From Halobacteriovoraceae bacterium (GTDB lineage: Bacteria > Bdellovibrionota > Bacteriovoracia > Bacteriovoracales > Bacteriovoracaceae), in contig PASP01000013.1 of NCBI GenBank assembly GCA_002712005.1, positions 20,513 through 84,512 on the forward strand: DNA of 64,000 bases, in the 5' to 3' direction. A program made the position numbers and the translations under genes. Under the pieces are notes generated by a model. The model was not told where the DNA came from, searched no databases, and worked only from the letters and a program-made list of their open reading frames with translations. How positions within the stretch are numbered: position 1 is the first letter of the stretch; the number at the start of each line of letters is the position of its first letter. This document shows positions 55,170 to 63,673 of the stretch, piece by piece.

Positions 55170-58100
55170 ATGAATAACTCATTCAAAAGATCGCTGTACG
55201 TCCTATGTTTTCTTCTTTTGTCTATTTCTGCTAAGAGCGTGATGGCCACTTGTGAACTTCCTCCTGCATCTCAATATGAATGTAAGGGAAGAACTCTTGT
55301 AACAAATGATGAAGAGCTTGCGGCTTATCTGGAAAATTATAAGTATAATTCAAGACATAATATAGTTCGCGGTGTGAGACTTTCGGGTAATTTCTCTGGT
55401 GAATCTTTAGATGTGAAAACTCCCTGCGGAATCGTTGTTCTCGCAGGAACAACTTTTGACTACACTGGAGATATTTGTCTCGCAGGTAGAGAGCTTGTTG
55501 TTGGCCAGGCTAATGTGAATATTCAAAATGCTGCCAATGTTGAACTCATCTCCTTAAATAGAGTCGTGATTCGTGAAAACTTCTCTGCAAATATGACAGG
55601 TGATCTATCTTTGCTTTCCCTTGGAAGTTCCATGGACTCAAGGTCACATATTCGGTATGAGGCCAATGTATCAGCAAATAATCTTATTCTTAAATCTTTA
55701 AGACGATCTACAATTGGTCACACAAGTACATTTAATCTTACTGGGAAATTATCGATTCTCTCAAATGGAGAAGATCTTCCTACAGATGAAGCGGAAGGCA
55801 TAAGTGAGTGGTCATCGATTTGGAGAGATACGACGGTAAACGCTTCAGAGATTGAAGTTATTTCAGAAGATCAGGCCCGTGTGGCCAACGGTGTGAACTT
55901 AACGGCGAATAAGGTAACCCTCGATGGATTAACTTGTAAAATGGGTGGGACTTCAAGTGTTACAGCAGCACAGAAAGAAGGTGTGTGCTTTGACGGAAGC
56001 CTTCCTACCATAAAGTTAAGAAGAGCAGCACAATACAAAGAAGTTCTTGTGGGTGAAGATGTTTTCTTGGATGGATCGCGTTCGCTATATCCAGAAGGAT
56101 CAAGTTTTGAGTGGAGAATCAGAAGAAATAAGGAAGATCTAACAGCTTGGGAGACCGGCGAGCTTACAAGAACTTTTAATTTCGATCAGGCAGGAGACTA
56201 TAGAATTTTCTTTAAAATAACTAAGCCTGATGGTCACTATAACTTTGCAGTGAGAAGAGTGTGGGTGAGTGATCATGCTCCAAGTATATTTCCTTACTTT
56301 AAGTTTTATCTTAAAGACTCAGAGCTTCAACTTGTATATGAAGGGAGAACCTTTGATGGCTCTATGATTACCAATGCCTACTATTCAACTCCACAAGGTG
56401 AAACCCTTGATGTGGGCAGAATGGTTCTGGGGCATGTGGATGTTATTCCTTTTGAATCAAATGAGTCACTTGAACTCACCCTCAATCTTGAAAATGAAAA
56501 TGGTGAAACAGCAAGCTTTACTCATACGATAGAGCCAAATGCTGCTAATCAGGAGCCCTATCTTCCGATTGATTTTTTGGAGTATGCACCTCTTGAAACC
56601 CTTTTCTTCTCAAATTTCTTCTTTGATCCTTATGACCAACTGGGAGATCTTGCAGGTTTTGCTCTCAATTTTGGAGATGGAGAAAGCGTAGAGTTAGAAC
56701 AGGAGTCTTTTAGACAAACTCACTCCTATCCAAGCGCAGGGGATTATGATCTCTCTTTAGAAGTATTCAATGTCGAAGGTGAAAGCTTCTCTAAAGCTGA
56801 AACCATAACAATTGCAGGTGTGAAAGATGGACTCTCTTCAGCTCTTCCTATTGTAGATTTCAAAATTGATAAAGCTTCTTGGGCACCTGGGGTGAGACTC
56901 TATATCGATGAGTCAATTTCTCCCGTTTCTCCGATCACTTCATATTATTGGAATCTAGGTGATGGACAAACGGCCTATGGTACGGAAGTACTGCACTTCT
57001 ATGATCAAGGAGCTTATGACGTAAGTCTTACTGTTGTCACAGAGGATGGAAACTCTAATACGATTACTCGCGAAGTTATCGTTCTCAATGATGCGGCCAT
57101 GCTATATGGAAGTATTGATTGTTGGAATATTGCACCTCTTCAAATTGAATGTGAAGTCGAAGGGCTAAGTCGAGATGCAAATCTCTCCGAGTTTTTAATT
57201 CACTTTGGAGATAGTGAACTAACTGAAGAAAATGCTGAGGTTGAATCTATCTCGGGTCAGCTTGCTGACGGAAGATTTACGCATACCTTTGATAGCGAAG
57301 GGGATTATACGGTTACATTTGGTGTGTTTACCAATGATGGAGAGGAGTCTCTATCGACTTTTGATCTTACTGTTAGTGAAACTTTTGGAAACGAACTTCC
57401 TTACGCTGCTCTTGACTGTTTCCCTGCTGCAAATCTTCAAGCAGACTGTCAGGCAACTTATAGTAATGATCCCGATGGATATATCGTCAACTATCACTAT
57501 GACTTTGGAGACGGACAAAGTGCAGACTCTTCAAATAATCAAATCTATCACACTTACGCTACTGCAGGACAATACACAGTAACCCTAACCGTTATGGATA
57601 ATTTAGGAGCAGTCAGCTCAACTCAGTCGGTAGTGAACGTATCTGAGGTTGCTAATCAGTTTCCAGTGGCAAGTCTAGAATGTAATTCTAGCGCCATTCA
57701 AGAACTAACATGTAATTCACAATATTCTTATGACCCCGACGGATCAATTATTGGAGCAAGAATAACCTTTTTAGAAGATGGTGAATTCTTTGAGAGTGCA
57801 GACTATCAAAACTTTGTAGTAATCAAGAATTTTACGACTGCTGGACTAAAGCAAGTGAAGCTTGAAGTCGAAGATAATAGCGGGGCGATCTCGGAATACA
57901 TTGGGTCTTTTAATACTCAAGAAAACGCTCAACCTGTCGTATCTTTTAACTGTAACTCAAACGCCATAGGAAGTCTGAGATGTAGTGCTTCTAACTCTTA
58001 TGACAATGATGGAAGTATTATTGAATACAAGTGGTTAATTGATGGCAGCGAGTATTTAGGAGAAGAGATTTTGGTATCTGGAATCACTTCAAGCGAAATG

Positions 58101-61100
58101 GATGTATCACTTTTTTTGACGGATGATTTTGGAAGCATCGTCAGTGCTTCGTATGTATATAGTGTAAAGCAAAATGAGGTTCCGTATGGTGACTTTACTT
58201 GTGAAAGTAATCTAAGGTTTAAATTAATATGTACATCTGAATTAGTAGACTCTGATGGATCAATAAACTCAGTGGAGTGGGAGATTGATAATAATATTTA
58301 TTATGGGGATAGTTTAGAAGTAATGCTTGAGTCCGGTGGTAGTAAGCTAGTAACTTTAAAAGCCGTTGATAATGACGGCGCTATTTTTGAACTTTCAAAA
58401 GAAGTGTCTGTTTTTAGTAATCAAGACCCCGTAGCCGTCATTGTTAGCGATAGTTCATCAAAAATTGTGCCAAGTGTTTTTCATTTAAGCGGAGCTAGCT
58501 CGATAGATCCTGAAGGAGACATCCTCTCATATAATTGGCACTTACCTGATGGTAGCATATTAAATGGTGCGAACATCGAGTACCCATTAAATATGACATC
58601 TAAAGAGTCAATAAGACTTGTCGTTACAGATGATTATGGTGGAACTTCTGAAGATGAAATTATCTTAACAGGTATAGAGTCTCTAGAGAATGAAATAATT
58701 TTAAGTCAATCATCCGTTTTTGCACCATCCGTCCTTAATATTAGTGCGAGAAATTTGGTTAATAGCTTTGGTGAGCCTTATACATTTGAGTGGTATATAA
58801 ATAGTATATTCGTCTCACAGGGAAGCAGTTATGAGTATATGACACAAGATGCTCAAGAATACGAGATAACACTAAAGGTTACCGATATTTATGGAAACAG
58901 TGAATCTATTTCTAAAAATATAAATGTAGAAGTTCCGCTACCCTATTTTGAATTAAGCAAAGATAAAGTTCGCTCCTTTACTGAAAGGGATAACATTGTA
59001 GAGTTGATTAACTTAAATACAGATAATGAATCTGACATAATTATAACCTACTTAAATGAGAATAATGATCTTGTTATTGATGATAGTACTGAAGGATCAG
59101 TAACATTAAGTGCCCTTGTGGAAACAAGGGGCACGTTAAGCATTATCATATCAAACTCAAATAATACTTATATAAGAGATATTCAATATGAGTTTATTGA
59201 TATTGCTAACCAACAAGTTCTAAATGTTGGAGAGAGTGGGTCGAATTTAACTTTAAATAATGTCTACTATGCAAAACTAGAATCTGATAATCCTGTTGAA
59301 GTAATAGTTGATAGTGGTACTTTTGAAGATGGGTCAGTTTATTTTGAATTTAGTGTTCAGAATGAAGATGATATAGAATCGATGAAGATTCATGAAATAG
59401 ATGAATCTTTTGATGCTACTATTATTAACCCCAATGTATTTGCTTCTTCTAAGAACGATATAAAAAATAGTGATATTAATATAAGTGCTCTTGGGTTAAC
59501 TGAAATTAGCCACTGCCTTAATACAAAATCAATTCTAGCAGCCTCTATAGTCAAGCCGATAGGCTTGTTATTTTCAGCAACGTTAGGCCGAAATCTAGAT
59601 TTTTATAGCACAAACTATTTTGGACAAAGTATAGTTGTGGACTCATTGGTAAGAGATAGTTTTTTTAGGACTAGTTGTAGCGATGGCCAGGTATATTGTC
59701 TAAAAGAAACATCACGTTTATTTAAATCAATCGACAATTTAGTGAACAAGATGAACTTCTCCACAGCCCCTCTTACAATACTAAAAGATAGTACATTTCG
59801 AGGAATTGTTGCATTTTCTCCCTATGAAAACCCTGGATTTGTGATTCCTGGAGTTAATCGTGTATTTATACCAGAGAGTACAATTAATCTGCATACGAAC
59901 ACCAAGGGAACGAGGTATAATATATATGAAACCTTAGCACATGAAGCTAGTCATGTGAATGATGGTAAGGATTGTAAATTACAACACGACCTTAATAAAA
60001 TTTTGTTAACAAGCGGAAAGATTATTTCAGAGTCTTATGCTGATATGAGTGCTTTGAATTTTTTAATAGATAAACAAAGTGTAGTGCTAAATGAAGATGG
60101 GACAAGCTTGGGTGATTCATTAATTACTTCATTTCGTCCTTTAAGAGAAAGTCTCTCTTTTGAGAACTTCAACGATTTTCTATTTAGCTACATGGTTGAT
60201 GGTGCTAATGATAATAATTATGATAACGAACTCTATTTCGACATTGAAGGTGGAAACTTAAAAAGCTTTACTAACTTGTTGGATGGTGTCAACTTCTTTG
60301 AAACTTTTAGCTTTGCGAACACTTTTAACAATGCGACACAAGGATTTCCATTAAAAGCACACAGCTATCTTAAGAATTCAGTAATAAAGAATGGAAAGTT
60401 TGATATTCTTGGATTTAAAGTTGAAGAGTCTGCTCTAGAATTAAGTGAGGGAGAATATGAAATTGGTCCTCTTGGCTTTGGATTTCTTAAAATCAAAAGA
60501 GAAGACATAATTAATGGGAGTTTTTTATCAAAATTTATATTACACGTTAAACATAGTTCAGATGTTACTCTAGAGCACATAGATGAGAATGGACTTTTTG
60601 CAAGTCAAATTTCAAAAGAATTAATTGCAGAAGATGAATATGCTTATACTTTTTGGATTAATGATGCTCTAAATGATGATGGGTACCTAACAATAGTAAA
60701 TAGTAGTGTCGAATCAGTTGATTTAGAAGTGAAGAGGCTAGGTGAGATTTGCTATGTGAACGAAAGCATGTATGCTGCAGATGAGTTTGTGTTTGTGGCC
60801 CCCACAAATACTTGCGAATACTGTCCACATAAAGCTATTAAGGCAGATGGCAGTTGCGACTGGCCGGCTCCAGATCTATCTGTGACGCAAACAAGTTATG
60901 ATGTTAATGTACCTGATGAATGTGACGGCTTGGGAATTGGACATCACTCGCTGGGAAGTAATATATGTCACTTTAATTCTATATGTGATGGTGGTACCTT
61001 TGATAATCAAACATATACTGGCAGTTTTACTTTACCCGGTGTGAATTATGTATGTGCAACAAATGATAATGGCGATTGGGTTGTTACACCAACAACTGAA

Positions 61101-61172
61101 GGTTCTTCGATTGAAGTTAAATGTATAAACCCAGAAGGTGAGGAAGCGAGTAAAGAGGTCCATTGTGAATAA
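55170..61172 (+). CDS. Giant secreted PKD-repeat surface protein with zincin metallopeptidase motif
   Basis: This 2000-residue secreted protein has a signal peptide ending ISAKSVMA before TCELPP. Residues ~25-285 look like a right-handed beta-helix. From ~290 a long run of PKD-like domains follows, several with W/F-x-F/L-GDG (YYWNLGDGQTA, YHYDFGDGQSA, ALNFGDGES) and an AGDY/AGQY-type strand. Five units carry a Cys pair such as DCFPAANLQADC. Residues ~1300-1560 are a different beta-rich region. A zinc motif HEASH is at 1591-1595 and ESYAD near 1621, the HExxH...ExxxD gluzincin signature. The C-terminus is Cys-rich. The last ~1000 codons look more A/T-rich than the first part, which suggests a recombined 3' half. 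It is probably an adhesin or secreted protease-adhesin. The next gene starts inside its stop. Confidence 0.75.
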   Translation: MNNSFKRSLYVLCFLLLSISAKSVMATCELPPASQYECKGRTLVTNDEELAAYLENYKYNSRHNIVRGVRLSGNFSGESLDVKTPCGIVVLAGTTFDYTGDICLAGRELVVGQANVNIQNAANVELISLNRVVIRENFSANMTGDLSLLSLGSSMDSRSHIRYEANVSANNLILKSLRRSTIGHTSTFNLTGKLSILSNGEDLPTDEAEGISEWSSIWRDTTVNASEIEVISEDQARVANGVNLTANKVTLDGLTCKMGGTSSVTAAQKEGVCFDGSLPTIKLRRAAQYKEVLVGEDVFLDGSRSLYPEGSSFEWRIRRNKEDLTAWETGELTRTFNFDQAGDYRIFFKITKPDGHYNFAVRRVWVSDHAPSIFPYFKFYLKDSELQLVYEGRTFDGSMITNAYYSTPQGETLDVGRMVLGHVDVIPFESNESLELTLNLENENGETASFTHTIEPNAANQEPYLPIDFLEYAPLETLFFSNFFFDPYDQLGDLAGFALNFGDGESVELEQESFRQTHSYPSAGDYDLSLEVFNVEGESFSKAETITIAGVKDGLSSALPIVDFKIDKASWAPGVRLYIDESISPVSPITSYYWNLGDGQTAYGTEVLHFYDQGAYDVSLTVVTEDGNSNTITREVIVLNDAAMLYGSIDCWNIAPLQIECEVEGLSRDANLSEFLIHFGDSELTEENAEVESISGQLADGRFTHTFDSEGDYTVTFGVFTNDGEESLSTFDLTVSETFGNELPYAALDCFPAANLQADCQATYSNDPDGYIVNYHYDFGDGQSADSSNNQIYHTYATAGQYTVTLTVMDNLGAVSSTQSVVNVSEVANQFPVASLECNSSAIQELTCNSQYSYDPDGSIIGARITFLEDGEFFESADYQNFVVIKNFTTAGLKQVKLEVEDNSGAISEYIGSFNTQENAQPVVSFNCNSNAIGSLRCSASNSYDNDGSIIEYKWLIDGSEYLGEEILVSGITSSEMDVSLFLTDDFGSIVSASYVYSVKQNEVPYGDFTCESNLRFKLICTSELVDSDGSINSVEWEIDNNIYYGDSLEVMLESGGSKLVTLKAVDNDGAIFELSKEVSVFSNQDPVAVIVSDSSSKIVPSVFHLSGASSIDPEGDILSYNWHLPDGSILNGANIEYPLNMTSKESIRLVVTDDYGGTSEDEIILTGIESLENEIILSQSSVFAPSVLNISARNLVNSFGEPYTFEWYINSIFVSQGSSYEYMTQDAQEYEITLKVTDIYGNSESISKNINVEVPLPYFELSKDKVRSFTERDNIVELINLNTDNESDIIITYLNENNDLVIDDSTEGSVTLSALVETRGTLSIIISNSNNTYIRDIQYEFIDIANQQVLNVGESGSNLTLNNVYYAKLESDNPVEVIVDSGTFEDGSVYFEFSVQNEDDIESMKIHEIDESFDATIINPNVFASSKNDIKNSDINISALGLTEISHCLNTKSILAASIVKPIGLLFSATLGRNLDFYSTNYFGQSIVVDSLVRDSFFRTSCSDGQVYCLKETSRLFKSIDNLVNKMNFSTAPLTILKDSTFRGIVAFSPYENPGFVIPGVNRVFIPESTINLHTNTKGTRYNIYETLAHEASHVNDGKDCKLQHDLNKILLTSGKIISESYADMSALNFLIDKQSVVLNEDGTSLGDSLITSFRPLRESLSFENFNDFLFSYMVDGANDNNYDNELYFDIEGGNLKSFTNLLDGVNFFETFSFANTFNNATQGFPLKAHSYLKNSVIKNGKFDILGFKVEESALELSEGEYEIGPLGFGFLKIKREDIINGSFLSKFILHVKHSSDVTLEHIDENGLFASQISKELIAEDEYAYTFWINDALNDDGYLTIVNSSVESVDLEVKRLGEICYVNESMYAADEFVFVAPTNTCEYCPHKAIKADGSCDWPAPDLSVTQTSYDVNVPDECDGLGIGHHSLGSNICHFNSICDGGTFDNQTYTGSFTLPGVNYVCATNDNGDWVVTPTTEGSSIEVKCINPEGEEASKEVHCE

Positions 61173-61554
61173 AAAGAGAATTTTAAAGATACTATTTTTT
61201 AGTTTTCTATTATTTTTGATTGGTGACTGTTGGAAGTTTCTTATACCTTTTGGAAATACATATTGTAACTACTGCTTGTTTACAACAGATGAAAAACAAA
61301 GAACAGCAAAAATGACCTCTGGCCTTATAGGGAATTTAGTTAGAAATTTAGTTAGAGACTGCGGAGTAGTTCCTACTAGTGCTAGAGAAGCAATAGAAGT
61401 TGGACAAAATATATCTACTAAAGAAGATGGAAGCGGATGTACCAGTAGTATTACTAGAATTTTTAATAATATAGAGATCTATAGAATAAAAGTAAAGGCT
61501 GTCGATCCTTGGGGGAATCCTTATCAAGTAAGTTTAAAGGAAAAAAAAAATTGA
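61165..61554 (+). CDS. Small membrane-anchored protein with GspG-like motif, frame-broken at a poly-A tract
   Basis: GTG 61165 follows AAAGAGGT and overlaps the stop of the large protein gene, so it is translationally coupled. The product has an N-terminal membrane helix (ILKILFFSFLLFLIGDCWKF), a C-x2-C (YCNYC), and AVDPWGNPYQVSL. The last resembles the C-terminal motif of T2SS major pseudopilins (GspG, 'DPWGNPY.'). Translation stops at 61554 just after ten A (61541-61550). In the +1 frame the sequence continues IETYTLSGGGWHGQSQIKSS and on to a TGA at 61691-61693, restoring a protein as long as the paralogue at 62068. Nine A would repair the frame. The disruption may be phase-variable slippage, a real mutation, or a sequencing error. 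Confidence 0.65.
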   Translation: MNKKRILKILFFSFLLFLIGDCWKFLIPFGNTYCNYCLFTTDEKQRTAKMTSGLIGNLVRNLVRDCGVVPTSAREAIEVGQNISTKEDGSGCTSSITRIFNNIEIYRIKVKAVDPWGNPYQVSLKEKKN

Positions 61555-61701
61555 GACATATACTCTATCTGGGGGAGGGTGGCATGGGCAATCTCAAATA
61601 AAAAGTAGTTGGAACCTTTCTTTTAAATCCTCTGATAATGAAAAAAACTATATTGATACTTTAAAGAAAAGTGCTACGGATCATGTAAAATGAGAACAGA
61701 T

Positions 61702-61762
61702 AGGTGCCATGCACTTATGGTTTCGCAGGTGCAAATATAGCTAAGCAAGGTTTTCTTCAATA
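61702..61762 (+). repeat. Cassette repeat, copy 1 (direct)
   Basis: The copy begins AGGTGCCATGCACTTATGG and continues through AAATATAGCTAAGCAA into a T-rich end. It matches the copies at 62602 and 63588 over about 60 bases. It lies eight bases after the repaired stop (61693) of the GspG-like gene. Confidence 0.8.
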
Positions 61763-62016
61763 GGTAATATTCTAACTTATCTTCAAACCACGAAAGAATG
61801 TAATGAGAAAACAACTTTCCCCTTAATATGGGATGATACGGTCAAATGATTGTGAATGGTTTCTGGGCAATGAAATATTTTATAGAGGCCTTGCTAAGAA
61901 AAACATCTTGAATTTCTATTCAACCCAATTCCAGTAAAATACGAACAAATGACAAGATTTCTTTACCTATTAATTAAGATAATTTTCTGAGCCGAAGTAT
62001 AATCTATTTATCAACC

Positions 62017-62041
62017 GCGAAACCATAAGTCCATGGCACCT
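62017..62041 (-). repeat. Cassette repeat, inverted copy
   Basis: The reverse complement of this segment begins AGGTGCCATGGACTTATGG and matches the first 25 bases of copy 1 at 24 positions. It faces the direct copies, so it forms inverted ends with copy 1 on one side and with the copy at 62602 on the other. Confidence 0.8.
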
Positions 62042-62067
62042 CTGTGGATTTATTAAGTGAGGATATT

Positions 62068-62580
62068 ATGAAAAAGGTAAAGTTAGTGAAAAGGATGCTT
62101 CAATTATTCACTCTACTATTTATTCTAATTTTCTCAGTTGATTTTTGGAAGATATTTTTTTCAGCAGGTGTACCAGACTGTGAATTTTGTATAATTGTGC
62201 CAAATTGGAAAAAAATCTATGCAGAAGACTATTTGGTTCATCTAGTTAGCCTATCGAAGGAACTAGTGGTCGAATGCGGTTATAAACCAAAAAGTATTGT
62301 AGATATGTTTAAGAAAGTTGATGAAATTAAACTTAAAGAAGATGGTACAAGCTGTTATGAGAAAATTTCCTCAATGTGTGATTATCATAATACGCTCAGT
62401 GTTAAGTATTCTTCTATCGACCCTTGGGGGAATGAATACCAAATAAGTTATCCTGATGAAAATAGAATAAGAGTATTTACCTTAAAAGGTGGGGGATTCC
62501 TAGGTAACTCGGAAATAGTAAGCGAACTGAAACTGTGGGTAAATCATCAAACTCCCCCACAAGGAAAAGTCTATAGGTAA
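62068..62580 (+). CDS. Membrane-anchored protein with GspG-like motif (paralogue of the 61165 gene)
   Basis: ATG 62068 follows GAGG by five bases; an upstream in-frame GTG (62044) has no ribosome binding site. The product has about 170 residues: an N-terminal helix (MLQLFTLLFILIFSVDFWKI), then C-x2-C (DCEFC), KLKEDGTSCYEKISSMC, SSIDPWGNEYQISYPDENRI and RVFTLKGGGFLGNSE. It aligns with the gene at 61165: the same helix-WK pattern, KEDG, DPWGN-x-YQ and GGG-x2-G. The DPWGNxY motif is typical of the calcium-binding C-terminal part of GspG pseudopilins, but the N-terminal prepilin site is absent. It is flanked by inverted copies of the cassette repeat (62017-62041 and 62602-62626). Function unknown; an accessory or partner of the large surface protein is possible. 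Confidence 0.65.
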   Translation: MKKVKLVKRMLQLFTLLFILIFSVDFWKIFFSAGVPDCEFCIIVPNWKKIYAEDYLVHLVSLSKELVVECGYKPKSIVDMFKKVDEIKLKEDGTSCYEKISSMCDYHNTLSVKYSSIDPWGNEYQISYPDENRIRVFTLKGGGFLGNSEIVSELKLWVNHQTPPQGKVYR

Positions 62581-62601
62581 CAAAAAATGAGAAATCAAAT
62601 T

Positions 62602-62664
62602 AGGTGCCATGCACTTTTGGTTTCGCTAGTTCAAATATAGCTAAGGAACATTTTCTTTAATAAG
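62602..62664 (+). repeat. Cassette repeat, copy 2 (direct)
   Basis: The copy begins AGGTGCCATGCACTTTTGG and runs through AAATATAGCTAAGGAA to CTTTAATAAG. It lies 21 bases after the stop of the GspG-like paralogue and just upstream of the next cassette's ribosome binding site. Confidence 0.85.
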
Positions 62665-62687
62665 AAACGGAATTGTGAGGGAAAATA

Positions 62688-63566
62688 ATGATAATGTTAG
62701 CGTTAGAAATTCCTATTTTACTTATTTTTATATTTATCGATATTTTTCGTACTCGTGACCTTTCCTTTAAAGAGAGATTGAAAAAGAGGTGGTTCCCTTA
62801 CGCCTTAGTATTTCTTGTGTTTTTTGTTCCACGATTTGTAAATGATCATTACTTTGAGGAGATTCACGGAAGAAGATTTGGGCGTCCTGAAGGTGAGGGG
62901 AATCCGGAGCATCACAGTATTGATTATGATAGATGTCTTCGAAATGCGAGTCTTTTGACTGTTGGGTTCTGCGAATGGATATCTGGTGATTATTGGAAGA
63001 CAGTTGAATCAGAATGTATTGATAATCAGATATTTAGTGGCGGTCTATGCAATGTAAAATTAAAAGAAAAGTATCAGTCCTTGGCTACAGATGAGAAGAA
63101 GCTTGAATATACAAAGTATTTGTTAAAACAATTGGAGCAGAAGCAGACGGAATACGCTCATGAGTCAATTGCTCGTGTCACTGCTAAAGTCTCGACTTTT
63201 TCTAATTCCATTGAGGTAAGTAGTTATATTTTAGGCTACTCATTTGATCGCTGCTATAATGATAAATTATACCATATGTGTCTTAGGATTTACGGTTCAT
63301 ACAAAAAGGTTTATCCCGATGTTCGAGATTCAATTTTAAAAGTTGTTGTGGCAAACTTGCAGCTTTTGAATTCTCATGAGAACCCTGGTCAAATAAGTAA
63401 GAAGAGGGAAGCAGCTGTTAAGAGGACAATGAATACATTCTATCAATTGTCGAGGAAGGAAAGAACAGATCCTGAAATAGAAGAAAGAATAAAAGAGATT
63501 TATGAAAATATAGACACCGACATACCTGAAGAAGTCATGTTCTATTATAAAAAGTTCCTTAACTAA
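62688..63566 (+). CDS. Membrane protein of unknown function, tandemly duplicated
   Basis: I do not recognise this protein. It has 292 residues and starts at ATG 62688 after GAGGG. Two N-terminal hydrophobic stretches (LALEIPILLIFIFIDIF and WFPYALVFLVFFVPRFV) suggest two membrane helices, with the rest, mostly helical, on one side. Cysteines fall in paired settings: DYDRCLRNASLLTVGFCEW, SECIDNQIFSGGLC and FDRCYNDKLYHMC. The DRC...C pattern recurs as if from a helical repeat. A near-identical second copy starts at 63674. The shared cassette repeat precedes both copies at the same distance. Membrane helices, small size and tandem copies after a large variable surface protein recall immunity-type genes, but there is no direct evidence for that. 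Confidence 0.6.
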   Translation: MIMLALEIPILLIFIFIDIFRTRDLSFKERLKKRWFPYALVFLVFFVPRFVNDHYFEEIHGRRFGRPEGEGNPEHHSIDYDRCLRNASLLTVGFCEWISGDYWKTVESECIDNQIFSGGLCNVKLKEKYQSLATDEKKLEYTKYLLKQLEQKQTEYAHESIARVTAKVSTFSNSIEVSSYILGYSFDRCYNDKLYHMCLRIYGSYKKVYPDVRDSILKVVVANLQLLNSHENPGQISKKREAAVKRTMNTFYQLSRKERTDPEIEERIKEIYENIDTDIPEEVMFYYKKFLN

Positions 63567-63587
63567 GAGTATTGTACCTTTGTAACT

Positions 63588-63650
63588 AGATGCCATGAAC
63601 TTTTGGTTTCACAGGAGCAAATATAGCTAAGGAAGATTTTCTTTAATAAG
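63588..63650 (+). repeat. Cassette repeat, copy 3 (direct)
   Basis: The copy begins AGATGCCATGAACTTTTGG and runs to CTTTAATAAG. It diverges slightly at the start compared with the copy at 62602, while the following ~35 bases to the ribosome binding site are almost identical. Confidence 0.85.
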
Positions 63651-63673
63651 AAACGGAATTGTGAGGGAAAATA

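Larger units (their letters stand above)
61694..62067. other. Gene-free spacer containing repeat copies 1 and 2
   Basis: No protein-coding gene is supported in these ~370 bases. It contains one direct copy (61702) and one inverted copy (62017-62041) of a shared repeat. These form 25-base inverted ends with one mismatch around 340 bases. The interior is A/T-rich with no transposase. Confidence 0.7.

Noticed and set aside
61702..63650. CRISPR-like array of repeats
   Set aside because: The repeats are ~900-1000 bases apart, include genes between them and one is inverted; no short regular spacers exist.
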